Positions 25,701 through 34,933 of a stretch of DNA of 37,104 nt are shown here, in pieces. The stretch's first letter is position 1. Every line of letters begins with the position of its first letter. A program made the position numbers and the translations under genes. The notes beneath the pieces are model-generated. The model saw only the letters and a program-made list of their open reading frames with translations. It had not been told where the DNA came from and ran no database searches. The stretch covers positions 1 to 37,104 of the forward strand of contig JAJRRR010000078.1 in the NCBI GenBank assembly GCA_024279285.1. The letters are read 5' to 3'. Source of the stretch: Planctomycetota bacterium (lineage in GTDB: Bacteria; Planctomycetota; Planctomycetia; Pirellulales; S012-138).

Positions 25701-25789
25701 GTCCAGACTTTAACCAGGCTTGCGACTGGGAAGCTTTTTCCCACGCGGCTTGAAACCAGCATGATCCAGCAGTTGGCGAGCGTTTTCAT
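22724..25789 (-). CDS. PVC-type membrane-bound dehydrogenase-like protein: beta-propeller, HEAT-like repeats, cytochrome c
   Basis: N-terminal signal-like segment; 'APGFEVQLVAAEPLVYDPVDLTFDEQGRLWVCEM'; HEAT-like middle; C-terminal 'VVFRRHCAACHHFRGEG' (CxxCH). Start uncertain; it overlaps the upstream gene. Confidence 0.92.
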   Translation of the reverse strand: MKTLANCWIMLVSSRVGKSFPVASLVKVWTAGWVLVLGVAGSLSAQVSNLPRLDQLEQAQSKLLRRTLPLEPQESQKALVVAPGFEVQLVAAEPLVYDPVDLTFDEQGRLWVCEMRSWPLRQKERLCRIRVLEDRDGDGRMDCSWVFADKLAFPVSVCRYKRGVFVAASPHIWYMEDTNGDGRADLRRKALTGFRVLYSTHPVGCLRWGLDGRIYGVARSGGQVQALMWPSRPGAKHQIHLPMYHHFSFDPRTGDLRVESGGGQFGLSMDSWGHWFTCANNNSPLLQIAYPLRMVRRNPYVDFPRPAVPIFDPQRGMEIFRQSPPEGWRVLRQLRRVRDNLPGAEEAGGRPWGTFTAASGATIYTGDQYPGFGLTALIGDTTSNLIHRKSLFQQGVLYRAKRVDRQGEWLASRENWFRPVMMTNSPWGVIYVADMYREILEYIGSIPPEALRVIDLNSGWDRGRLWRIVPRGFRQPSGRVPLGNKTSAQLVRLLEHPNGWHRLTAHRLLVQRDEPQMVPLLEQMVCQGSPLGRMMALWVLQATGRLRPAVLVQALQDAHWRVCAQAVQVAYEHMGHPQVAQAVLALAHHPQVEVRYWVAFALGELNSPAATAALVQIARQDVADPWVRVAVLSSSVARAGEMMRQLCAVPSWLEAPQCKEWLRPLAQTAAATASPEQLSELVELIQRVSRSRPHLGLALAQGVVEGVRRTRPERLRLQGNTDPESQALAQLMAQGAQVALDPQAPWPLRVQAVELVGQSPWSQAAPVLQKLLDAHAFPQLQQAALMALGRFARKEVSQWILQRFGHFSPAVKRAALDTLLSRPIHVEALLQGLEQGRLRPGELTSLQVRRLLRYPRPELRQRAQKLLQAPSPRQEVIAQYQKALRLQGDPRRGQVVFRRHCAACHHFRGEGHRLAPPLEGVLARGPQALLIDILDPNRQVDPEFVNYLVLLQDGRTTSGIIVQETPLSITLRRGEGQQEQILRSQIEAIQSTGMSLMPEGLEKQISVEQMADLLAFLFGQQ

Positions 25790-26525
25790 GGCACAAGGCT
25801 TTTTGAACCCTAGGGGGCAAGGCGGCTTCGGTTAGTTTTAACACGGCGGCCTCGGGCACAAACAGGGGGGCATGTGTGCCAAACAACACCCTGGCGGGGG
25901 AAAAATCCTCCATCAGCCGCTCCAAAGCACCCAAACCTTCCAGCATGGAGTGTTCCACATACACCAGGCCCCAATTGCGCATGCTACGCAACATCCGAGG
26001 GGAAACACTGCGCATCGCTCCCAGGAGCACCACCGGCACTTCAGGGAAGGCTCGCAGCCGTGCTTGCAAGGGGGCAAGATTCACATCCGGCACACGCACC
26101 AAGGGATGCTGCGTGCGGGGGTCTTCCATGCGCACCACCACTTGCAGCACCACCCGGGCCTTGGCCGCAGCGGCAAACATCTGGCCCACCCGGGGATGGT
26201 CCAACTGATAGCCGTGGTAGCCCGGATATAACCTCACCACCGGCATCTTCCACCGGTGGACGCAGCGTTGGAAAGTGGTTTGCCAATCGGGAGCCAGCGG
26301 GTTGACCACGCCCACAGGAACCAGCGTTTCGGGAAACGGAGCGGTGCGTTGGACCGTGCGCTGGTTGACCGCGTCCAGGTCCCGGTGCAACAAACCTTCC
26401 AGCGAGGCCACCCAGGCTTGTCCGATCCCACTGGCCCCAAGCCGCTTGACCAGTGCCTTGGGCCGGGAAAGCTCTAAAAACCCAAAAGGCCACTGGCCCA
26501 CATGGGCATTCACATCCACGATCAC
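25710..26525 (-). CDS. Amidohydrolase-family (metal-dependent hydrolase) protein
   Basis: GTG start at 26525 overlapping the upstream stop (GTGA). 'MIVDVNAHVGQWPF', 'VRLYPGYHGYQLDHP', 'RVLFGTHAPLF'. Confidence 0.8.
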   Translation of the reverse strand: MIVDVNAHVGQWPFGFLELSRPKALVKRLGASGIGQAWVASLEGLLHRDLDAVNQRTVQRTAPFPETLVPVGVVNPLAPDWQTTFQRCVHRWKMPVVRLYPGYHGYQLDHPRVGQMFAAAAKARVVLQVVVRMEDPRTQHPLVRVPDVNLAPLQARLRAFPEVPVVLLGAMRSVSPRMLRSMRNWGLVYVEHSMLEGLGALERLMEDFSPARVLFGTHAPLFVPEAAVLKLTEAALPPRVQKALCHENARQLLDHAGFKPRGKKLPSRKPG

Positions 26526-27481
26526 GGCTGCACCTTTTCTCCTTTGGTTTGGAGCACAGGAGCCAAGAGCCTGCGCAGATTGGCTCCCAGGATCATAAAC
26601 TTTTCTTGTTCCGACACGCTGGCTCCCAACACTTTGGCCACCTGGGAGGCGAAGGTCCGTCCAGGTGTGTCGCTTCCAAACAGCACCCGCCGGGCACCCA
26701 GCTCGCGGACGGCCATTTCCACCATTCCGGCTTGCGGGTCGGTGCCGCCCAGTCCGGCCCAAATGTTCCGATGCCGCCGAATGGCTGCTATGCCCCAAGC
26801 CCATTGCCCCCCTGTGTGTCCGGCGATGAGTTGGGCCTGAGGACACGCTTGGGCCAATTGGGCCAGATCCTCCGGGGTGCTTTCCCCGGGCAAGTTGCCG
26901 GTGGTTTTGTACCAGGTGTGCTGAAACACTGGCACGCCCAGTCGGGCTGCTTCGCGCACCACTTGGAGCACTCGCGGATCTTGGGCCCGAAGGGCCACCC
27001 AAAGCTTCACGCCCACCAACGGACCGTCCCGAACGCAACGATGCAATTCCCTAATGCTTTCCTCGGGAAACTTGGGATTCAGATACACAAACCCCAACGC
27101 AGCTCCCCGGCTGGCTTCCACCGCACGCATCAGGTCATCGTTATCCTTGCGGAACTGCGCCGGGGTGGGATCGTAGCGAAACCGCATGCCCATGAAAAAC
27201 ACCACACGCTCCACTCCCAAACGACGCCCATACCGCAGCACCCAAGCCACACGCTCTTGGGCCGAGAGGCCCTGACCGGTCAGATGGGCATGCAGGTCCC
27301 AGATGCGATACCGCCGCAACTGCTGCTGCCAAGAGCTGGTTTTGGCAAAGGAGCTTCTTTCCCAGGAAAGCCACAATCCAGTTGCAGCGGTTGACTGCAA
27401 AAACCTGCGTCGGGAAAAGTGTGCCCGAGGCAGTGAATGCGTCTTTGGGGAAATCCTGGGGCGGTCGCGTCGTGATGCCAT
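26522..27481 (-). CDS. Amidohydrolase-family protein with Tat-like signal
   Basis: ATG at 27481 with GGAGG upstream. 'SRRRFLQSTAATG', 'IWDLHAHLTGQGLSA', 'LIAGHTGG', 'RVLFGSDTPG'. Confidence 0.87.
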   Translation of the reverse strand: MASRRDRPRISPKTHSLPRAHFSRRRFLQSTAATGLWLSWERSSFAKTSSWQQQLRRYRIWDLHAHLTGQGLSAQERVAWVLRYGRRLGVERVVFFMGMRFRYDPTPAQFRKDNDDLMRAVEASRGAALGFVYLNPKFPEESIRELHRCVRDGPLVGVKLWVALRAQDPRVLQVVREAARLGVPVFQHTWYKTTGNLPGESTPEDLAQLAQACPQAQLIAGHTGGQWAWGIAAIRRHRNIWAGLGGTDPQAGMVEMAVRELGARRVLFGSDTPGRTFASQVAKVLGASVSEQEKFMILGANLRRLLAPVLQTKGEKVQP

Positions 27482-27673
27482 CCTGTCCTCCTTAAAAACT
27501 GGTGGCGGTTCCAGTGTGCTTGTTGTTCGTTCTAGAGTCAAAAGAAAGAGCCAAAACCACCGAGGCGTGAAACCACAAAGAACAGCAAGTTTTGGATGGA
27601 AAAAACGGAACGCTTCATCCCGGCAGGTGCAAGCCGCAGGGTGTCGAAGCAAGCGGCAGGCGGTCCGTGGAGA

Positions 27674-28432
27674 TTAGCAGTTCTCGTCAGGGACGAGCAG
27701 AGCTTTTAACTGTTCCAAGTGGGCAATTCTTACACAACCCGGCTTTTCCTGCACAGGATCTGTACAAAGCCACAAGGCTTGCCACCCGGCGGCCAAAGCC
27801 GGCAAAACATCGGCTCGCAAAGTGTCGCCCACCATGAGACACTCCTGCGGAGCCAAGCCCAAATGGTCGGCTATGCGACGGAAAAACTCCACCGAGGGCT
27901 TGCGCACCCCCAACCGGGTGCAGACGAACACCCACCGGGCCAGGTCCAACGGAGGCTTGTGGCGGCAGATCGCCTCCAGGCGACGATCAAAGTTAGAGGC
28001 CACCGCCAGCAGATAGCCTTGCTCATGGAGCCACGGCCAAAGTCCTTCCACGCCTGGGCACAAGCGCCAGTGCCGAGCCTGGGCAAAGTGATTCCAAAGC
28101 CGTTCAAAAAGCTCCTCCAGCTTCACCGGCTGGTCGCCAAAGACATCCTGCACCACTTGGCGCCACAGCCGTCGTTCGGTTTGCTCCGAACAAGGTTCCA
28201 CAGCAGCAGAGCCGAAGCACCGGGCAAATGCTGCATGAAACCGCTCCTGGACTTCCTGCACCGACAAACGGCTTCCCAGCACTCGGCCGTGTTGGAAGTA
28301 GGCTTGGGCCAAAGGGGGCTGGGGCTCCAGGAGCGTCCCCACGGCGTCAAACACCACTGCCCGAACCGCCTCCGCCGCCGGGAGCTTCGCCGCAGGCGAG
28401 GTGTACAAGTCCCTGTCGCAATGCTCCGGCAT
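27674..28432 (-). CDS. HAD superfamily hydrolase (subfamily IA-like)
   Basis: 'AVVFDAVGTLLEP', 'VASNFDRRL', 'RKPSVEFF', 'CLMVGDTLRADV'. First motif is DxVGT, as is usual for this branch. Confidence 0.9.
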   Translation of the reverse strand: MPEHCDRDLYTSPAAKLPAAEAVRAVVFDAVGTLLEPQPPLAQAYFQHGRVLGSRLSVQEVQERFHAAFARCFGSAAVEPCSEQTERRLWRQVVQDVFGDQPVKLEELFERLWNHFAQARHWRLCPGVEGLWPWLHEQGYLLAVASNFDRRLEAICRHKPPLDLARWVFVCTRLGVRKPSVEFFRRIADHLGLAPQECLMVGDTLRADVLPALAAGWQALWLCTDPVQEKPGCVRIAHLEQLKALLVPDENC

Positions 28433-28436
28433 GGCC

Positions 28437-30497
28437 CTATTCCATCAGCCGAGAGATGTCCATCATCGTCACCACCAAAATCAATCCCAACAGGAACAAG
28501 AAGCCAAGCAAGGTGATGGCGATGTAAACGCGAGGGCTGACTGGTTTGCCCCGAATGGCTTCATAGAGCAGAAAGACAAAGTGCCCACCGTCCAGCACGG
28601 GGATGGGCAAGGCGTTGAGCACGGCCAAGTTGGCACTGAGCAGGGCCAAGAACAGGATGAAATCCACAAATCCTTGCTGCACATGCATGGCGGCCTGACG
28701 GAAGATGGTGATGGGCCCACCGATCTGGCCTCCTAGGCGACGGATGTTTTGCAAAAACCGCACTACCACGGTGAGCTGTTCTCCGGTTTCTCGGGCACCC
28801 AGCCGCAAGGCTTCCCCCCAGGATTGGGCTTTTCGCACATAGCGCAACGGGCGGAACAGGAACCCTCGTTGGTAGAAGTTCCATCGGGCCGATTCTTCAA
28901 TGGTCAGTTCCACCGGCTCGTCCCGACCTTGCAAATAGACCAGCATTCGGGCTCCCGGCAGACTGTTTTGCATGGCCAAAAACACTTGGGGCCAGTTGGG
29001 ATGATCCTTGCCCAAACGGATGGTTAGTTCCGGCTGGGGCATCCAGGGGCTGTCTTGCAGTTCCTCGGGCAAAGGGGGTTGGAGAATCTTCACCTGGGTA
29101 ATCTCGCCGGTAAAGCTACCCTCCTGGGGTACAAACGCTCCGCTTCGCTGAGCCGGAGAGTCCGGCAAGACGCGCTGCACGCGGTTAATGATCCGATAAC
29201 AAATTCCTAACCCTGGTGCCCCGATCGGAGTGCCTGGGGTGTAACTCAAATCCACCCATTGAGGTTCCTCCAACAAAATGTGCGGAAACTCCAGCCGCAA
29301 GTTGCCCTGGCGACGCACCACCACCGTGATGCTCTTTCCGGCCAGGCGACGCAGTTGTTCTGGCAAAGTCACGGGGTCCAGGTCCAGCGGGCGCTGGTCT
29401 TCCTCGGAGCGGATTTCCAGGATCAGATCGCCCACTTGGAGCCCTGGTGGGGTGTCCTTGGGAGCGTTGGCGGCTTGGGCCAAAGCGGCCGGAGAGCCCT
29501 GTCGCACAGCCACAATCTCGCCCATGGCCATCACCAGTCCCACCCGACGCATGGGATTGGGAGCCAGTTTGATCTCCAACGGTTCCTGCTGCCCCGGACG
29601 ATCCACGCGCACCCGAATCGTCTCGTCCGTGTGTCGCACCAAGGCAGCCAGCAGTTGAGCGTGGTTTTGAATTTCCTGGTCGGCGATGGCCACGATGCGG
29701 TCCCCGGCCTGAAACTCCGGAGTGGCGTCGGCGGCCGGAGTGCCGGGCAACACCGGCACCGAAGCCAGCACCACATCCTGAGCCGAAGTGATGCCCAAGA
29801 TAGGAATGGGAGCTGCGGCGATGGGCTTGGGCCGCAGTCGCATGTGAATGGGCTTGGCTTCGCCCGGGCGGCGAATCGTCAGCTCCACCCCTTGCTCCGG
29901 ATCGCCAAAAGCTACCGCATGGAGCAAATCCCGAAACTGAGGTTGGCGAACCTGGTCCACTTGAACGATTTCGTCCCCGGGCCGCAGTCCTTGTTCCCAG
30001 GCGGCTCCCCCGGGGGTCAACTGGCCCACCACCGCAGGAGGGTAGGGCACTCCCAACCAATACGCCCAGGAAGACAACACAAACGCCAACACCACATTCA
30101 TCACCACGCCGGCGGAGATGATGACCATTCGGGCCCCGACCGGCTTGGCCAGATAGCTTCTGGGATCCAGTCCCCCGGGGTGTTGGGAATCTTGGGCTCG
30201 TTGCAGCTCTTCCTGGATCCGATAGGGATTGTCTTCCTGGCCCAGCATCTTGACATATCCGCCCAAGGGAAGCACTCCCACCCCATACTCCGTCTCTCCC
30301 CAGCGCCAGGAGAGTTTCAGCCCGGCGATGTCAAAGCCGATCATGAACTTTTCCACTTTCACCCCGCAGGCTTTGGCCGCCAGGAAGTGCCCCAGCTCGT
30401 GCACAAAGATCACCACTCCCAAGCCCACGGCCACCCACAACGCCGTGAGCCAACTCTCCAGGCTCCACCACGCAGCTAACACGACGAGCACTTCCAC
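28437..30497 (-). CDS. rseP: Site-2 zinc metalloprotease RseP-type (M50) with PDZ domains
   Basis: 'IFVHELGHFLAAKACGVKVEKFMIGF' (HExxH), PDZ-like segments, C-terminal 'NLAVLNALPIPVLDGGHFVFLL'. Strong SD AGGAGGTG lies before the GTG at 30497, inside the end of dxr. Confidence 0.95.
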   Translation of the reverse strand: MEVLVVLAAWWSLESWLTALWVAVGLGVVIFVHELGHFLAAKACGVKVEKFMIGFDIAGLKLSWRWGETEYGVGVLPLGGYVKMLGQEDNPYRIQEELQRAQDSQHPGGLDPRSYLAKPVGARMVIISAGVVMNVVLAFVLSSWAYWLGVPYPPAVVGQLTPGGAAWEQGLRPGDEIVQVDQVRQPQFRDLLHAVAFGDPEQGVELTIRRPGEAKPIHMRLRPKPIAAAPIPILGITSAQDVVLASVPVLPGTPAADATPEFQAGDRIVAIADQEIQNHAQLLAALVRHTDETIRVRVDRPGQQEPLEIKLAPNPMRRVGLVMAMGEIVAVRQGSPAALAQAANAPKDTPPGLQVGDLILEIRSEEDQRPLDLDPVTLPEQLRRLAGKSITVVVRRQGNLRLEFPHILLEEPQWVDLSYTPGTPIGAPGLGICYRIINRVQRVLPDSPAQRSGAFVPQEGSFTGEITQVKILQPPLPEELQDSPWMPQPELTIRLGKDHPNWPQVFLAMQNSLPGARMLVYLQGRDEPVELTIEESARWNFYQRGFLFRPLRYVRKAQSWGEALRLGARETGEQLTVVVRFLQNIRRLGGQIGGPITIFRQAAMHVQQGFVDFILFLALLSANLAVLNALPIPVLDGGHFVFLLYEAIRGKPVSPRVYIAITLLGFLFLLGLILVVTMMDISRLME

Positions 30498-31654
30498 TTT
30501 TGCACCTCCTGCCGGGCCCAACGGTCCAATTGCAAGATGGTTTCCAAGCTGGGCTGGGGATCAAAAGGGTGTTTTTCTAACACAGCCTCGCACACCGGCA
30601 CAATATCCGTGAAGCGAATCTGACGCTTCAAAAACCGTTCCACGGCCGCTTCGTTGGCGGCATTGAGCACCGCTCCGGCGGTGCCACCTTGGGCAGCTAC
30701 TTGGTAGCCAAGCGACAAAGCCGGAAAACGCTTCCGGTCCGGAGGCTCCAGTTGCCACTGCCACACTCGGGACCAGTCCACCGGGGCAGCAGGACCTGGT
30801 ACCCGATGAGGATAGTAGAGGGCATACTGAATCGGCAATTTCATATCCGGGCAAGAGACTTGAGCCACCACCGACCCGTCCACAAACTCCACCAAAGCGT
30901 GAATCATCGATTGCGGGTGGATCAGCACCTGGATTTTTTCCCCGGGCATATCAAACAGCCACCGGGCTTCAATGATCTCCAAGGCCTTGTTCATCATGGT
31001 GGCCGAGTCCACGGTGATCTTGGGACCCATTTGCCAAGTGGGATGTTGGAGGGCTTCTTGGGGGGTCACTTGGGACAGTTCTTCCAGGGGACGGCGCAGG
31101 AAAGGGCCTCCGCTGGCGGTGAGGATCAATCGGCGTACTTCCTGGGGGCGACCGGCTTTCAGGGCCTGAAACAGCCCGCTGTGTTCGCTGTCGACGGGCA
31201 ACAGCGTGGCATGGGAGTGTCGGGCCAATTGGGTGATCAGTTCTCCGGCGGCCACGAGGGTTTCTTTGTTGGCCAGTGCGACCACTTTTCCGGCCCGAAC
31301 GGCTTCCCAGGTGCCCTTGAGGCCGGCTGCTCCCACCACGGCCGAAAGCACCACATCTACCTCGGAGGCCTGAACCATTTCGGCCCCCCCCGCCGGACCG
31401 CTGAGCACTCGTGTGCCTGCTGGGAACTGCCGAAGCAAGGAAGGCGAAACCCTTCCCGGATCTGTCAACACCACAAAGCGAGGGCGGAATCGCTGGGCTT
31501 GTTCCAGCACCAGTTCCACTTGGGTATGGGCGCTCAAGCCCACACATTCCAACCGCCCCCGGGAAGCCGCAATCACTTCCAAAGCATTCTGGCCGATGCT
31601 TCCGGTGGACCCAAGTACCACCACCCGACGCACACTGGGACCCTGGTCCGTCAT
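30476..31654 (-). CDS. dxr: 1-deoxy-D-xylulose-5-phosphate reductoisomerase
   Basis: 'RRVVVLGSTGSIGQNALEVI', 'ALANKETLVAAGE', 'LLPVDSEHSGLFQAL', 'LTASGGPF', 'IDSATMMNKALEIIEA'-like segment. ATG at 31654. Confidence 0.97.
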   Translation of the reverse strand: MTDQGPSVRRVVVLGSTGSIGQNALEVIAASRGRLECVGLSAHTQVELVLEQAQRFRPRFVVLTDPGRVSPSLLRQFPAGTRVLSGPAGGAEMVQASEVDVVLSAVVGAAGLKGTWEAVRAGKVVALANKETLVAAGELITQLARHSHATLLPVDSEHSGLFQALKAGRPQEVRRLILTASGGPFLRRPLEELSQVTPQEALQHPTWQMGPKITVDSATMMNKALEIIEARWLFDMPGEKIQVLIHPQSMIHALVEFVDGSVVAQVSCPDMKLPIQYALYYPHRVPGPAAPVDWSRVWQWQLEPPDRKRFPALSLGYQVAAQGGTAGAVLNAANEAAVERFLKRQIRFTDIVPVCEAVLEKHPFDPQPSLETILQLDRWARQEVQKWKCSSC

Positions 31655-31937
31655 GCAGCTTGCCAGTCCAAGCAGGAACCCTCGTCGCCCAAAAAGCTCT
31701 TTGCTCAAGTCTAAATGGAACCACAAGCGGTGGCGATAGGTTCCCTGGAGCTTCTCCACTTTGCAAGAAGATTCGCGGCGTTGAGGGAACCAACTCCCAA
31801 AACAAGCAGCTTCTGGCGGTAAATATTGCTAAGCTGGAAAGGACCCGATGCACGGGTTTTGTCCGAACCGTTGATCGGGTTCGTGCGTACACCAGGGCAG
31901 GTTCTCTGTGGCTCTTTTCGAGACAAGGAGCAGGAAC

Positions 31938-33158
31938 ATGAATAAGTCGCCCCGTGGGCAAGATTCCCCAGTGCCAGAGATGACTTCGGAATTGGGTGTC
32001 CCGGCTCCGGATGTGGAACAAGCGGTCCGGCAGCGATATGCCAAAGCTTCCCAGGAAGTAGAACCCGGACTGTGTTGCCCCACGCAATATGATCCTAAGT
32101 ATCTGAAACTCATCCCCGACGAAATCCTGCAAAAAGACTACGGCTGTGGGGACCCTTCGCGGCACTTGCGTGTTGGGGAGGTGGTGTTGGACTTGGGCAG
32201 TGGAGCCGGGAAAGGTTGCTACATCGCCGCTCAGGTGGTTGGTCCCCAGGGGCGGGTCATCGGCGTTGACTTCAATGAGGCCATGCTCCAACTGGCCCGA
32301 CGCTACCTGGAGTTGATGGCCCAACGGCTCGGATACGCCAATGTGGAGTTCCGCAAGGGAAAAATCCAAGACTTACGGCTGGACCTGGAAGCCTTTGAAA
32401 AGTACCTGGAACAACACCCTGTGAGAACTTGGGAAGATTGGGAACAAGCTCAAGCCTACGCCGAGCATCTGCGTCGCACCTCCCCTCTGGTACCTGACGA
32501 AGCGGTAGATGTAGTCATTTCCAACTGTGTGCTGAACCTGGTCCGGCCGGAGGATCGGCAGCAGCTTTTTGCGGAGATGTATCGGGTGCTCCGGCCCGGG
32601 GGGCGCGTAGTTATCAGCGACATCACCTCCGACGAACCGGTGCCCGGATGGATGAAACAAGATGTGCAACTGTGGAGCGGATGCATTGCCGGAGCGTTTC
32701 AGGAGCAGGAGTTTTTGCAGGCGTTTGAACAGGCGGGCTTTCAGGCCATTCGGATTCTGGAGCGTCAGCACCAGCCGTGGCGTGAGATTGAAGGGATTCA
32801 GTTTCGCAGCATGACGGTGGAGGCGTTCAAAATGCCCCCAGGGCCTTGCTTGGACCACGGGGATGCGGTGATTTATCGGGGCCCATGGCGCAGCGTGACC
32901 GACGATGCCGGACACACCTTTCGCCGCGGAGAGCGCACGGCGGTGTGTCGGAAAACTTTCCAGATGCTGACTCAGCCCCCCTACGCCCAGGACATTATCC
33001 CTGTGCCTGCCTTGCACGAAGTTGCGGAAGATCAAGCTCCGGAGTTTGAATGCCGCCGTCCGCGGGTGCGCCACCCTCGGGAGACCAAAGGGCAGGGCTA
33101 TCGCCGCACCAGCTCTGCGGATTTGGATTGTTGTGGGCCGGGGCAGCCGTGTTGTTGA
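31938..33158 (+). CDS. arsM: Arsenite methyltransferase-like SAM methyltransferase with Cys-rich C-terminus
   Basis: ATG at 31938 after 'aaggag'. 'YDPKYLKLIPDEILQKDYGCGDPSRHLRVGEVVLDLGSGAGKGCYIAAQ', 'VISNCVLNLV', 'LWSGCIAGAF', C-terminal 'CCGPGQPCC'. Confidence 0.8.
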   Translation: MNKSPRGQDSPVPEMTSELGVPAPDVEQAVRQRYAKASQEVEPGLCCPTQYDPKYLKLIPDEILQKDYGCGDPSRHLRVGEVVLDLGSGAGKGCYIAAQVVGPQGRVIGVDFNEAMLQLARRYLELMAQRLGYANVEFRKGKIQDLRLDLEAFEKYLEQHPVRTWEDWEQAQAYAEHLRRTSPLVPDEAVDVVISNCVLNLVRPEDRQQLFAEMYRVLRPGGRVVISDITSDEPVPGWMKQDVQLWSGCIAGAFQEQEFLQAFEQAGFQAIRILERQHQPWREIEGIQFRSMTVEAFKMPPGPCLDHGDAVIYRGPWRSVTDDAGHTFRRGERTAVCRKTFQMLTQPPYAQDIIPVPALHEVAEDQAPEFECRRPRVRHPRETKGQGYRRTSSADLDCCGPGQPCC

Positions 33159-33161
33159 AGC

Positions 33162-34445
33162 TTAGGAGCCGTTGCCGTTTTTGAGCACTTCAATCCTGAG
33201 CCGCTGAATGCGGCGAGGAGTGGCTTCCAGCACGGTGATCCGCACATTGTCTCGCTGGAGTTGCTCCCCGGGTGTGGGCACCCGACCCAAAGCCGTGAAC
33301 ACATAGCCCCCGATGGTGTCAAAATCGCCGTTTTCTTCCAACTGAATGCCCAGCCGCTGGTTCAGCTCGTCCACATGGACTTTGGCCAGCACTTCCACCG
33401 TGTGGTCGTCAATTTGGCGAATTTCCTCCACCGGCTGACGGTCGTACTCGTCGGTGATCTCGCCGACGATTTCTTCCAGCACATCTTCAATAGTGACCAG
33501 TCCTGAAACCCCCCCGTATTCGTCCAACACGATGGCCAAGTGGGTTCGTTTGCGTTGGAACTCCTGAAGCAGATCGTCCACGCGTTTGGTCTCCGGCACA
33601 AACAAGGGGTTTCTCAACAGGGGTTCAATGGGCTGCTGGTGGGCCTTTTGGGGATCGGTGGCCAGCACGCGCAACAGGTCCTTGGCATAAAGCACGCCGA
33701 TGATTTCGTCTCGGGTGCCCCGATAAACCGGAATGCGCGTGAACCCATGTTCCAGGATCGCCTGCAAAGCCTCGCCCACACTGGTTTGGACCGGCAAGCA
33801 AAACATTTCGGTGCGGGGGGTCATGATTTCGGCCACATCCACATCGTGCAGATGGAGCACCCCTTCGATCATCTCGCGGTAGTCTTCTTCCAGCACGCCT
33901 TCACGATGTCCTCGGGTGACCAGGGTGCGGATTTCTTCTTCGTAGGTGTCTTCGGAGACTTGGGGGAGAGGTTTGCCCATCAAACGATGCAAAATCACAT
34001 CTACCGCTTGGCCCAGAGCCACCAGAGGAAGCATCAAGCGATGTACGGCCCAAAGCAAGCTCCAAAAGTGATAAACAAACCAAGCGGCCCCCAATCGGGC
34101 CAGAGTGCGTGGCAACCACAGTTCGGCTACCAGAAACACCAACACCACCATGCAGAAAACAGTGGCTGCCGTACTCCAGCTCAAAGGCTGTCCCTGCTGC
34201 TGGGCCCAGCCCAGGAAAAGCAGAATCCAAGCCACCGTGGCCAACGCCTGAAGACTCTCCACGCCCAAGGCCACCTGATCGTCGTGGGCCAGGATTTCCC
34301 GAAAACGCTGTTGATCCTCATTTCGCCGGGAAATTTCTTCCAACTGGCGTCGGGAAAACAACTGCAAGGCCCGACGCCCCCAGGCTGCCAAAAACGCCAA
34401 CAGCAGCCCGACCCCAGAAAGGGCCAAATAACCTGTACCGTTCAT
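33162..34445 (-). CDS. Hemolysin/CorC-family protein (DUF21 plus CBS pair plus CorC_HlyC domain)
   Basis: '[22 protein letters not shown]', '[24 protein letters not shown]', '[28 protein letters not shown]'. ATG at 34445 overlapping the ybeY stop. Confidence 0.95.
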   Translation of the reverse strand: MNGTGYLALSGVGLLLAFLAAWGRRALQLFSRRQLEEISRRNEDQQRFREILAHDDQVALGVESLQALATVAWILLFLGWAQQQGQPLSWSTAATVFCMVVLVFLVAELWLPRTLARLGAAWFVYHFWSLLWAVHRLMLPLVALGQAVDVILHRLMGKPLPQVSEDTYEEEIRTLVTRGHREGVLEEDYREMIEGVLHLHDVDVAEIMTPRTEMFCLPVQTSVGEALQAILEHGFTRIPVYRGTRDEIIGVLYAKDLLRVLATDPQKAHQQPIEPLLRNPLFVPETKRVDDLLQEFQRKRTHLAIVLDEYGGVSGLVTIEDVLEEIVGEITDEYDRQPVEEIRQIDDHTVEVLAKVHVDELNQRLGIQLEENGDFDTIGGYVFTALGRVPTPGEQLQRDNVRITVLEATPRRIQRLRIEVLKNGNGS

Positions 34446-34933
34446 GATTCGTTTTTCCCAGCACAAGAGGTGCCTTTCCCCGAAGCAAACCGACACAAGT
34501 ATTCCTGCTCCTTGCAGCGCATCCGTTGGCGTTGCGATCCGGTGGTGTCGTCATATCCGACCAGATGCAACGCTCCGTGAATGGCGTACAACAGGACTTC
34601 TTGCTCTGGAGGGGTGCCGTACTCCTGAGCCTGACGAATGGCGGTTTGGGTGCTGATGACCACTTCGGCTTCCAGGGCTTCGGGGGAAGTTTCCAAAGGG
34701 AAAGTGATCACATCGGTGGGCCAATCGTGTTGAAGAAACCGGCGGTTCAGATCCCAAATTGTGGCATCGTCCACCAACACCACGCGCACTTGGGCCCGTT
34801 GAATTCCGTGATCGGCCAAGACGGTGCGCACAGCTTGGGCCAACAAGTGGAGGTCCACTTTCAGGTGCGGTTGTTTGTCCAGCACCTGGATGTGCCAGCC
34901 TGTGGGGGTCTCGGACTCCGGCTGCGTGTTCAT
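34442..34933 (-). CDS. ybeY: YbeY-type endoribonuclease / rRNA maturation factor
   Basis: 'LNRRFLQHDWPTDVITFPL', 'LLYAIHGALHLVGYDDTT'; neighbours CorC and 7TM-HD genes as expected. Confidence 0.92.
   Translation of the reverse strand: MNTQPESETPTGWHIQVLDKQPHLKVDLHLLAQAVRTVLADHGIQRAQVRVVLVDDATIWDLNRRFLQHDWPTDVITFPLETSPEALEAEVVISTQTAIRQAQEYGTPPEQEVLLYAIHGALHLVGYDDTTGSQRQRMRCKEQEYLCRFASGKGTSCAGKNES

Noticed and set aside
25710-27038. 442-aa version of the second amidohydrolase ORF
   Set aside because: The first about 170 codons overlap the other amidohydrolase gene out of frame. The GTG at 26525 with a 4-nt overlap is the better start.
29259-30479. 406-aa plus-strand ORF antisense to rseP
   Set aside because: Low-complexity His/Gln/Gly-rich translation; rseP on the opposite strand is unambiguous.
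30689-31714. 341-aa plus-strand ORF antisense to dxr
   Set aside because: Mirror of dxr coding bias; no domain signal.
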